A stretch of DNA of 64,000 nucleotides from PALSA-660 sp963726435 (GTDB lineage Bacteria > Actinomycetota > Coriobacteriia > Anaerosomatales > PALSA-660), in the NCBI GenBank assembly GCA_963726435.1, contig CAVSCJ010000004.1:310001-374000 (forward strand), written 5' to 3'. Each line of letters begins with the position of its first letter. Position 1 is the stretch's first letter. The notes under the pieces are model-generated. The model searched no databases. It was given only the letters and a program-made list of their open reading frames with translations, and was not told the origin of the DNA. Of this stretch, positions 9,528 through 16,322 are shown piece after piece. A program made the translations under genes and the position numbers.

Positions 9528-9857
9528 TCACAGCAATGTGTCGAGCACGCGCTTCGCGTACTCCCAGTTGCTCTTGTTGCGGGCATAGGTCGCTCTGCCC
9601 TTCTCCGTGATCCGGAAGTACTTGCGCCGGCCGCCCTGCGATTCATCGCCCCAGTACCACGTGATGTCGCCGTCCGCTTCCAAGCGCCGGACGCTGGAGT
9701 ACATCGTGGCTTCCTTGAGCTCGTACTCGCCGTGCGAACGCTCTGCGATCAACTTGACGATCTCGTAGCCATAGCAGTCGGATTCAGTCAGCAGCCGCAA
9801 GATCATCGTGTCGGTGTTCCCACGCAGCAGATCGGATGTGACCTCGCTTGCGCTCAT
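9528..9857 (-). CDS. PadR-family transcriptional regulator
   Basis: A 109-residue PadR winged-helix protein: LLRGNTDTMILRLLTESDCYGYEI, the KEATMYSSVRRLEADG recognition helix, and wing residues GGRRKYFRITEKG. ATG at 9857 has a strong GGAGGTG 5 nt upstream and lies downstream of the promoter at 9877-9905; an upstream in-frame start at 9905 would fall inside that promoter. It heads the operon PadR, pentapeptide protein, DrrA-like, DrrB-like. PadR proteins typically repress such drug-pump operons and are released by ligand. Confidence 0.9.
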   Translation of the reverse strand: MSASEVTSDLLRGNTDTMILRLLTESDCYGYEIVKLIAERSHGEYELKEATMYSSVRRLEADGDITWYWGDESQGGRRKYFRITEKGRATYARNKSNWEYAKRVLDTLL

Positions 9858-9876
9858 CTCACCACCTCCGACGAAC

Positions 9877-9905
9877 AGTGTATGTCGGGGTACTATGTCT
9901 GTCAA
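9877..9905 (-). promoter_or_regulatory. Near-consensus promoter of the padR operon with internal repeats
   Basis: On the minus strand a perfect -35 TTGACA (9900-9905) is 17 bp from TACACT (9877-9882). TATGTC (plus-strand reading) occurs at 9881-9886 and 9894-9899, 13 bp apart, within and beside the spacer. That is a plausible PadR binding region. Confidence 0.65.
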
Positions 9906-9996
9906 TGTAGTAGTGATGTCACGCTACACCTTGCGTGCAGAACGCGCTGAGACAGCTCGCAACGGGCAGAGACACGCTGGGCACCAAGGGACGAAG

Positions 9997-10027
9997 CGGG
10001 CCCGTCTGCATCGCGCAGGCGGGCCCG
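9997..10027 (+). terminator. 13-bp GC-rich hairpin
   Basis: Arms 9997-10009 and 10015-10027 pair over 13 bp with one T-G wobble around a 5-nt loop. It lies just past the end of the FG-GAP gene (minus strand) and so probably terminates it. The core CCCGTCTG/CAGGCGGG matches the hairpin at 1726. No T-run is seen. Confidence 0.6.
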
Positions 10028-10049
10028 AGTCTTGCGCGGAGCAGCCGTT

Positions 10050-11963
10050 CTACTTCACAGTGACGTACCGATAGCCCGAGTACGTGGGTGCGTACTTCGA
10101 GTCCGGGGCGTGGTACGCACGGATCCTCCACTTGCCCGTGTACGGTAGCGACAACTTCGCCGAGTACTTCGTGTACATCGCTCCCGTGCGCGGATGGTAG
10201 TCCGATGCCCTCGCCGAGACGGTCTTGCGGAGCACCCACGAGTACCTTCCAGTGGCACCCTTCTGGTACCGGTAGCAGTACAACTTCACGGGATAGGTCC
10301 CCGCAGTGTGCCGAGGCTTCAGGTAGCCGTATGTCGTGAATGTGTGTTTGTGGGTCACCCACGTGAAGCCGGTCACGGGCATGGTCAGGGTGACGTTCGG
10401 CTTGTGCTTCAGGCTCAAGTCCACGGTGGTAGTCGCACCCGTGGAAACGGTCACGGTGGTCGCCTCTGGCCAGAGATGGCCGCCGTTGTAGAACCCCGGC
10501 TGGTACGACGCGGTCTCGTCCATCCAACCGATCCCGTAGTCGCCCCCGTCCAAGGAGAACGTGTACCGGCCATGGGAGTCGGTGTTCATCAGCCCGGCCA
10601 GGACGTCCGGCTCGGCCTGGCCTGCGGGGTATGCGCTGACCTCGATCCCGGCGATCGGCAGACCGGTCGCGGAGTCACGGACCACGCCGGTGATGACGCC
10701 GTGAGTGTTGAATACGAATGCTGCGCCGGCCAACCCGACAGTCGGCGAGCCGGACATCTGCGCGCCGAGGACCGCGGTGCCGCCGGACAGCGCCGCAGAC
10801 GTGCCGAGTTGCACGACCGCGGGACTGTCGCCCTCCATGTCGATCGTCTGCCGGATCGTCCAGATCCCCGACAGGCCCGTGTAGAAGTAGGCCTTGCCGC
10901 GGTAGCCGTTGGCGAAGAACTCGCCGACTAGAGCGGTAGGGCCGTCCAGAGCGACGCTCGAGCCGTAGTAGCCGGGGGACGTCGGTGTGGGTGCTGTGAG
11001 CGAGGTCTCGTACGCCCACTCGGCTCCGTTGTCGACGAACACGTAGGCCTTGCCCGCGTCAGACAGACCGTTCACGGCCTTGTTCATGGCGCCGACCAGG
11101 AGGCTACTGTGGGAGATCGCGAGCGCACCGCCGAAGCCGCTGTCCGCGGTGGGGTCGGGTGGCCGCACGGTGTTCCGGTAGCTCCAGACGCCGGCGGTCC
11201 TCGAGAACCATGCGACGCTGCCGACGTTCGGGATGGAACTCATCGGCCCCCAGTCGTCACCGGTGGCGCCGGCCATGATCGTGTCGCCCTCGACGGCGAC
11301 GCTGCCGCCCAGGTAGTCGCTGGCGGCGCCGAACGGTTCGGACAGCGTGCCTTGAGACACCCAGTCGAGTCCCGTCCTGAGGTACGGCCAGACCGTCCCG
11401 TGTCCGTCGTTTGGAGCGCCCACCACGATCGTTGTGCCGTCGATGGCCACCGCGGCGCCGTACCGCTCGTTGTCGGTGATGGTCTCGCCCACGAGGGTCT
11501 TCTCCAGCGTCCACGTCGTGCCGTAGCGTCGATAGACGAAGGCGGCGCCGGTCGCGCCGTGTCCGGTCGCATAGGCCGGAGCGCCGATCACCAGGACGTT
11601 ACCGTCGATGGCGACGGCGGAGCCATACCCGGTCGCCTCCTGGTAGACGGGGAGCAGAAGCTGCTGCTGCAGCACCCACTCTCCGCCGCTCGAGACGTAT
11701 ACGTCGACGGCTCCGGCGTCGGAGAGGTCCGCCGTCGGCGCGCCGGAGTGGAAGTCCGGTTGCCCGACGGCGATCGTGTTTCCCGAGACCGCCACGGACT
11801 GGCCGAAGTGTGCCTCGGTCTGGGGGGTCGGGGCGTAGAGCGCAGCCTGCTGGGCTGCGAACGGTGTCGCCAGCGCTGTAGATGTCCCGGGCGCCCACAG
11901 GAAGACCATCACTCCGAGGCCGAGCATCATCGCCGTGGTCCGCCTGACTCCGCGATCCCTCAT
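10050..11963 (-). CDS. Secreted FG-GAP (integrin-like) repeat protein
   Basis: A 637-residue exported protein. A signal peptide covers about residues 1-32 (MMLGLGVMVFLWAPGTSTALA). About seven FG-GAP-like repeats follow, to about residue 415; each has a pattern like FGQSVAVSGNTIAVGQPD or YGSAVAIDGNVLVIGAP and should form a beta-propeller. A carboxypeptidase-regulatory-like domain (GVVRDSATGLPIAGIEVSAY) spans about 420-510. The C-terminal domain is rich in Tyr, His and Lys (VKLYCYRYQ, GKWRIRAYHAP) and resembles the end of the subtilase at 33163. GAGAGGAG lies upstream of the ATG. Probable role: surface adhesion or binding; the ligand is unknown. Confidence 0.85.
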   Translation of the reverse strand: MRDRGVRRTTAMMLGLGVMVFLWAPGTSTALATPFAAQQAALYAPTPQTEAHFGQSVAVSGNTIAVGQPDFHSGAPTADLSDAGAVDVYVSSGGEWVLQQQLLLPVYQEATGYGSAVAIDGNVLVIGAPAYATGHGATGAAFVYRRYGTTWTLEKTLVGETITDNERYGAAVAIDGTTIVVGAPNDGHGTVWPYLRTGLDWVSQGTLSEPFGAASDYLGGSVAVEGDTIMAGATGDDWGPMSSIPNVGSVAWFSRTAGVWSYRNTVRPPDPTADSGFGGALAISHSSLLVGAMNKAVNGLSDAGKAYVFVDNGAEWAYETSLTAPTPTSPGYYGSSVALDGPTALVGEFFANGYRGKAYFYTGLSGIWTIRQTIDMEGDSPAVVQLGTSAALSGGTAVLGAQMSGSPTVGLAGAAFVFNTHGVITGVVRDSATGLPIAGIEVSAYPAGQAEPDVLAGLMNTDSHGRYTFSLDGGDYGIGWMDETASYQPGFYNGGHLWPEATTVTVSTGATTTVDLSLKHKPNVTLTMPVTGFTWVTHKHTFTTYGYLKPRHTAGTYPVKLYCYRYQKGATGRYSWVLRKTVSARASDYHPRTGAMYTKYSAKLSLPYTGKWRIRAYHAPDSKYAPTYSGYRYVTVK

Positions 11964-12227
11964 CGGTCACTCCTCTCACGCAACGTGCGATGGCATGGAG
12001 CAACGCGGTGGCTGGAGCGAGCCTTCCTGGATCCCCCCGAAGCGACCCTCGCGCCAGGCGGTCAAGTCCAGCCGGCCGAGAGCCATTATCCCCCATCGGG
12101 CGATAGGGTCACGGTGCACGTGGCCTGGCGGCCGGGCCTGCAAGGCGACACCGCGACGGTGCCTTGTGCGCGAAACCGACGAAGGGGTATCTTCGCCGCA
12201 GGTCCGCTCTGCGGAAAGGGGGAGGGG

Positions 12228-12911
12228 ATGCACGCGCATCGCATCGCGCTGTTCGCTGCGGGGCTGTTGATGGCGCTGGCCGTCGCGGCCCCGGTGTTCG
12301 CTCAGAACCCGACGGACTTCGAGGGCACCTACGTCGGGTCGGCGGCCACTAGCAGCGGAAGCAACGTGGGGGTCACCCTGTGGGTGAAGAACCTCGGGGG
12401 AGACTGGATCGATCTGACTGTGAGCGCGGGTGACATCAGCGGCCTTCCGCTTCCGCGCCAGAGAGTGACGTGGGCCGGGCCGGACTCGTTCACCATCTCG
12501 CCCGTCGTGAAGATCCCGTTCGTGGTCGACGGATCGGGCAAGGCGACGTTCACGAAGGCGAGCAACGGGTGGAACGTGCAGGGCGAGGGCAGCGGATCCG
12601 TCGGATTCCTCGGCGCCAGTGGCTCCGCGAGCGGGTCCGGCAAGAAGGTCTCCGATGACTTCGTGACCTACAAGGTCGTCGTGAGCGACAAGGCGACCAC
12701 TACCACGGTCGTGCCCGAGGGCGCCACCGCCGAGGGAGTGCTGGCCTCAATGGCGGAGAAGCAGCCCCCGGTGAGCGACGCGGAGAAGGCCGGGGCGGCG
12801 CTGGCGGATGACGTCGCCGTGCTCGTGGGCGTTCTTCTGTGCACGGCGCTGGGCGCATCCATGTCAGGCGCCGAGTTCGCCGACATGTGGCTGGAGGTGC
12901 TCCCCAAGTGA
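12228..12911 (+). CDS. Small secreted protein of unknown function
   Basis: A 227-residue protein, family not recognised. Residues 1-25 form a clear signal peptide ending PVFAQN. The body is beta-rich (VGVTLWVKNLGGDWIDLTV, TISPVVKIPFVVDGSG) and low-complexity Gly/Ser near residues 120-140. A C-terminal hydrophobic stretch, VAVLVGVLLCTALGASM, may be a membrane anchor. AGGGGGAGGGG precedes the ATG. Its stop overlaps the GTG of the next membrane gene, so the two probably act together in the envelope. The 264 bp upstream, between it and the divergent FG-GAP gene, shows no gene. Confidence 0.6.
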   Translation: MHAHRIALFAAGLLMALAVAAPVFAQNPTDFEGTYVGSAATSSGSNVGVTLWVKNLGGDWIDLTVSAGDISGLPLPRQRVTWAGPDSFTISPVVKIPFVVDGSGKATFTKASNGWNVQGEGSGSVGFLGASGSASGSGKKVSDDFVTYKVVVSDKATTTTVVPEGATAEGVLASMAEKQPPVSDAEKAGAALADDVAVLVGVLLCTALGASMSGAEFADMWLEVLPK

Positions 12912-13399
12912 GCAACATCGCGCAGTACATCGAGTGGGGCGGCATCGCGAGCATCGCCATCGTGGGCGTGTGCCTGGTACTCTCGGCCGTGATCCAGTCG
13001 CGGCCGCGGCGCGTGCGGCCGGTGGTCCTACTGGTGGTCGCCGCGATCCAAGTCGGCGCGGGTGTGGCGCTCATCACGCTCACGAACGTGCTGCTGACCC
13101 CCGCGTGGATGATCGGCATGGCCGTCGTCGGGCTGGTCGCGGGCTGGTTCGCCGGCCTGATGACCAAGGTGCGCTTCAAGGACGGCGTGAGAGCGGCGAA
13201 GCTGTCGGTGGTCGCTGCGTGGGTCATGGCACTCGTCTACACCGGCGCCCTGGCGGCGCTGTTCTTCGCGACGGTGTCCTACTTCGCGGTGGCCGCGCAA
13301 CTCGTGGTGTTCGCGGCGGCCCTGACCGCGGGCTCCGCGGTGTCATCGGTCGTCAAGATCGCGCGGGCCAAGCCGGGCCCACCGGGCGACGGAGCCTGA
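12908..13399 (+). CDS. Four-helix membrane protein of unknown function
   Basis: A 163-residue integral membrane protein with about four hydrophobic helices near residues 10-30, 40-62, 68-88 and 100-148, and a basic C-terminal tail. The start is GTG within the stop of the preceding gene (GTGA), so it is translationally coupled to the small secreted protein. No catalytic motif or named family was recognised. A role as membrane partner of the secreted protein is inference from coupling only. Confidence 0.6.
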   Translation: MSNIAQYIEWGGIASIAIVGVCLVLSAVIQSRPRRVRPVVLLVVAAIQVGAGVALITLTNVLLTPAWMIGMAVVGLVAGWFAGLMTKVRFKDGVRAAKLSVVAAWVMALVYTGALAALFFATVSYFAVAAQLVVFAAALTAGSAVSSVVKIARAKPGPPGDGA

Positions 13400-13432
13400 G
13401 GCAGCCGCCGCTGAGGTGCCGGCGCAATAGGG

Positions 13433-13852
13433 GTGCGAGCTCGCGGCAGCATATTCATAGCGAGGGATCCGGCGGAGGTCTTCGCCTACGTCTCGGACCC
13501 TTCCAAGGATCTGTCGTGGCGCAGCCTCCTTGTCGCTTCGCGCGCAGTAGGTGAGCCCGGCGTGGGGTCGATCGTCAGGCAGACCTACTCGTACGAGGGG
13601 CACAGGGTCGATGTCGAACTCACGGTCACCGTCTACGCTCCGCCGGAGCGCTTGGAGCTCGTGGCGCGCGGCAAGGTGCCCGCGCGGATCTCCCTGACCT
13701 GCGCGCCGGAAGCCGACGGTACGCGATTCAGCATCTCCGGTTCCGCCGAACTGACGGGGCTGGCGTCGATGTTCGCGGGCCGCATCCAGCGTGAGCTGGA
13801 CGCGGCGATCGTCGCGGACCTCGGGCGGCTGAAGTCGGCGCTGGAGGGCTAG
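13433..13852 (+). CDS. SRPBCC (START/polyketide-cyclase-like) family protein
   Basis: A 139-residue single-domain protein. The opening SIFIARDPAEVFAYVSDPSKDLSWR is the usual SRPBCC start, where a beta strand is followed by the D-P-x-x-V-F-x-Y-V-x-D pattern. The end, GRIQRELDAAIVADLGRLKSALE, is the long C-terminal helix that closes the ligand cavity. Such proteins bind small hydrophobic ligands or act as coenzyme-Q-like carriers; no ligand can be inferred. The GTG start at 13433 has no strong ribosome-binding site, so the start is moderately sure. Confidence 0.8.
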   Translation: MRARGSIFIARDPAEVFAYVSDPSKDLSWRSLLVASRAVGEPGVGSIVRQTYSYEGHRVDVELTVTVYAPPERLELVARGKVPARISLTCAPEADGTRFSISGSAELTGLASMFAGRIQRELDAAIVADLGRLKSALEG

Positions 13853-13992
13853 TCCCGGCTAGTGGCGCGGCTACGTCACGGTGAGGTGCATCGCCGGGCA
13901 GGTCGATCCACGCGCGGTGTCGGACGGTGGTCCTCGCGGTTGCGCCGCTCCTATGCTTAGATGTGCCGGACCGAACGGGAGAGAGGCGGGCG

Positions 13993-14751
13993 ATGAGGCG
14001 CTGGTGGAAGGCACGGTCCAAGAAGACGAGCGCGGCTGCCGTGCACGCCGCCAGGGCCTCTGCCAGCCTGCACTCCCGCGACTACTATCGCGTACTCGGT
14101 CGGCTGCACGCCGCTCTACGGCCCGAGACCTATCTCGAGATCGGCGTGAGCAAGGGTGACTCGCTCGCGCTGGCAGTCGGCTGCGCGGTGGCGGTCGGCA
14201 TCGATCCGGAGCCGATGCTGAAGGCGCCACTCGCCGCGAACGCCCGGGTCTTCGAGACGACCAGCGACGACTTCTTCGCGACGCACGATGTCCGTGCCGA
14301 GCTCGGCGGCCGCGACCTCGACATGGCTTTCGTCGACGGACTGCACTTCTTCGAGGCGGCGGTGAGGGACTTTGCGAACGTGGAGCGGTCATCGACGTCG
14401 CGGACGGTGGTGATCCTGCACGACTGTCTGCCGATCGACGAGGTCACGGCATCCCGCGATCGGACCACCTCTCTTTGGACCGGCGACGTGTGGAAGACGG
14501 CGCTCGTGCTGCTGCGATACCGCCCGGACCTGCACCTGACGGTGATCGACGTTCCCCCGTCCGGGCTGGTCGTCGTCGAGGGCCTAGACCCCTCGAGTCG
14601 AGTGCTGGATGAGCACGCGGAGAACATCGAAGCCGAGTTCGTCGACCTCGGATTCGGCTACTGGGAGGAGCACAAGGGCGAGGTTCTCGGACTCATCGAG
14701 GATCTCGGGTCGGTGCTCGCCCGGCTCGGTGGGGAGCGCGCGACCGTCTAG
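13993..14751 (+). CDS. Class I SAM-dependent methyltransferase
   Basis: A 252-residue protein of the Methyltransf_24 type. The SAM-binding glycine motif is in TYLEIGVSKGDS (about residues 47-58), followed by an acidic strand end GIDPEP and the family motif DMAFVDGLHFFEAAVRDF. VVILHDCLP resembles the motif seen in sugar or polyketide O-methyltransferases of this group. A GAGAGG site precedes the ATG. It stands alone just before tRNA-Val; the acceptor is not evident. GT-associated small-molecule methylation is possible but unproven. Confidence 0.8.
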   Translation: MRRWWKARSKKTSAAAVHAARASASLHSRDYYRVLGRLHAALRPETYLEIGVSKGDSLALAVGCAVAVGIDPEPMLKAPLAANARVFETTSDDFFATHDVRAELGGRDLDMAFVDGLHFFEAAVRDFANVERSSTSRTVVILHDCLPIDEVTASRDRTTSLWTGDVWKTALVLLRYRPDLHLTVIDVPPSGLVVVEGLDPSSRVLDEHAENIEAEFVDLGFGYWEEHKGEVLGLIEDLGSVLARLGGERATV

Positions 14752-14834
14752 TCGCGCTGGCCGCCCGCGCGGTCCAGTCCGCCGTGTGCTTCAATAGCCG
14801 AGTGCGCAACTTGCTCGGCTGCGGGCGGATCTGC

Positions 14835-14909
14835 GGGCGATTAACTCAGCGGTAGAGTGCCTCCTTTACACGGAGGAAGTCGGGGGTTCGAATCCCTCAT
14901 CGCCCACCA
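14835..14909 (+). tRNA. tRNA-Val(TAC)
   Basis: A 75-nt cloverleaf with encoded CCA. Acceptor GGGCGAT pairs with ATCGCCC. Anticodon stem CCTCC/GGAGG encloses TTTACAC, giving TAC. Twenty-three of its bases (14862-14884) recur exactly at 28422-28444 in the same orientation. Confidence 0.97.
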
Positions 14910-14921
14910 CAGAAACCGCAG

Positions 14922-14951
14922 GTGAAGCCGGGTGTTTCCGCCCGGCTTCAC
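14922..14951. terminator. Bidirectional 11-bp hairpin between tRNA-Val and tetR
   Basis: GTGAAGCCGGG (14922-14932) pairs perfectly with CCCGGCTTCAC (14941-14951) around an 8-nt loop. It lies between the tRNA and the converging TetR gene and could serve both. Confidence 0.75.
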
Positions 14952-14963
14952 GTATGTCCGGTG

Positions 14964-15566
14964 TCAGCCCGGGTGGAGCGCTCCCCGACCATGACGCCGG
15001 TTGGCGGCGAAGCCCTCGAGGATCAACCTGAGTGTTCGAGTGTAGGCAGCCTCTCTCCAGTCGGCCATGCGTTCCTTCAGCCCCGGCGGCATTCCCGTCG
15101 CGTCCACCTCCACGGCATCGGAACTGCACATGGAGAACCCGACGGTGAAGGCCAGCATGGCCTGGTACAAGTCAACGGCGTCGTCACGGTTGAAGCCCTG
15201 TTCGACCAGGTAGACGAGGCCGATGTTCGGTTCACCATCTACGCGTCGACCCGCAAGCGGCAGCATGTTGGGGTGCGCGGCAAGCACCCGCCGGTACTCT
15301 CCGAAGACTGCGACCAGAACCTCTGTCCAGTCCTTCGGCAGCGGGTCGGGCAGCCGCATCTCTGCGCGCATGAGACGGACGACACCATCCAGGAGCGCGC
15401 CCTTGCTCTTCACGTGGTAGTAGAGCGACGCTGCCTCAACCTCTACCTCGTCGGCGAGGCGGCGCATCGTGAGAGCTGCCAAACCATGGCGATCGACGAT
15501 GGCTAGGGCCTCCCGTTGGAGCTCCTCTTGGCTGAGCGGCCTCGTCCGCCTCTTCGAACAGGTCAT
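14964..15566 (-). CDS. TetR-family transcriptional regulator
   Basis: A 200-residue regulator. The helix-turn-helix lies at about residues 13-60: LQREALAIVDRHGLAALTMRRLADEVEVEAASLYYHVKS when joined. The YYHVKSKGALLDGV segment is typical of the TetR-class with a TetR_C-type ligand domain, here containing a hydrophobic core near residues 100-160. It is divergent from the four-helix membrane gene at 15696. Two dyads at 15588-15634 lie between them, so it probably represses one or both. Ligand unknown. Confidence 0.88.
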   Translation of the reverse strand: MTCSKRRTRPLSQEELQREALAIVDRHGLAALTMRRLADEVEVEAASLYYHVKSKGALLDGVVRLMRAEMRLPDPLPKDWTEVLVAVFGEYRRVLAAHPNMLPLAGRRVDGEPNIGLVYLVEQGFNRDDAVDLYQAMLAFTVGFSMCSSDAVEVDATGMPPGLKERMADWREAAYTRTLRLILEGFAANRRHGRGALHPG

Positions 15567-15587
15567 GCGTGGCTCCTCGACAGTTGA

Positions 15588-15634
15588 CCCTAACAGGGTT
15601 GGATGGAATACTCCTCGGCGTCTAACACCGTTAG
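15588..15634. promoter_or_regulatory. Two dyads between tetR and the divergent membrane gene
   Basis: CCC-TAACA-GGG at 15588-15598 and CTAAC-ACC-GTTAG at 15622-15634 share a CTAAC half-site. Their place between divergent genes fits a TetR operator pair. Binding is inferred. Confidence 0.5.
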
Positions 15635-15695
15635 GTTAGCACGAGCGATCGACCCTGATGCTCGGGGGTCGCCGTCCGATGAAGGGCAGGTCAGC

Positions 15696-16100
15696 GTGAG
15701 GTTCGTACTCGGTGGGTTCTTGGTGCTGCATGGACTGGTGCATCTGTTGTACTTCGGGCAGAGCAGCAGGGCCTTCGAGCTACAGCCCGGGATGGTGTGG
15801 CCGGACGGCTCGTGGGCACTCTCGCGACTGCTCGGGAACGAAGCGGTGAGAGCGGTGGGCAGTGTTGCATGCATCGTGGCTGCAGTTGGTTTCGTCGCTG
15901 CCGGCACGGCGCTGCTTCTCGCGCAAGGCTGGTGGCGCCCCGTCGCAGTGGGCGCAGCAGGATTCTCGTCGGTCATGCTCCTGCTCCTCTGGGACGGGAG
16001 GATGCAGAAGCTGACCGATCAGGGCGCCATCGCCGTCTTGATCAACGCTGCGATCCTTATCGCGGTGCTCGTAGCCCACTGGCCGGACTTTGACTTCTGA
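15696..16100 (+). CDS. Small four-helix membrane protein
   Basis: A 134-residue hydrophobic protein with about four helices: RFVLGGFLVLHGLVHLLYF, AVGSVACIVAAVGFVAAGTALL, a third near residues 85-105 and ALINAAILIAVLVAHWP-like at the end. The HGLVHLLYFGQS opening is seen in small DoxX-like or uncharacterised membrane proteins. GTG at 15696 fits the first helix and has AGG upstream; the longer reading from 15603 would run through the TetR dyad. It is divergent from tetR and probably its target. Function unknown. Confidence 0.6.
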   Translation: MRFVLGGFLVLHGLVHLLYFGQSSRAFELQPGMVWPDGSWALSRLLGNEAVRAVGSVACIVAAVGFVAAGTALLLAQGWWRPVAVGAAGFSSVMLLLLWDGRMQKLTDQGAIAVLINAAILIAVLVAHWPDFDF

Positions 16101-16288
16101 ACGATCGTCGAAGTCACGCTCATCGCGATCGTTCGGCTGACGCTCATGGTGGTCGGCGTGTTGCTGGCGTTCGTACTCTCCAGGTCGGCGCCCGAATGGA
16201 TGCCTGCTGAAGGTGGCATCGACCGGCAGAGCATGCTGGAATCAACCGGCGCGCAGGTTATGCGCCAGACGCTGGACCGACCCACTCG

Positions 16289-16316
16289 TTGGCCTCTGTG
16301 GGCTGTGTCCTATGAT
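16289..16316 (+). promoter_or_regulatory. Promoter of a probably leaderless LuxR mRNA
   Basis: TTGGCC (16289-16294) and TATGAT (16311-16316) are 16 bp apart. The expected start of transcription, about 7 nt on, is the A of the ATG at 16323. Confidence 0.5.
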
Positions 16317-16322
16317 TGCCTC

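Noticed and set aside
16146..16322. N-terminal membrane extension of the MalT-like regulator
   Set aside because: The frame is open, but family similarity begins at 16323 and a promoter lies inside the extension.
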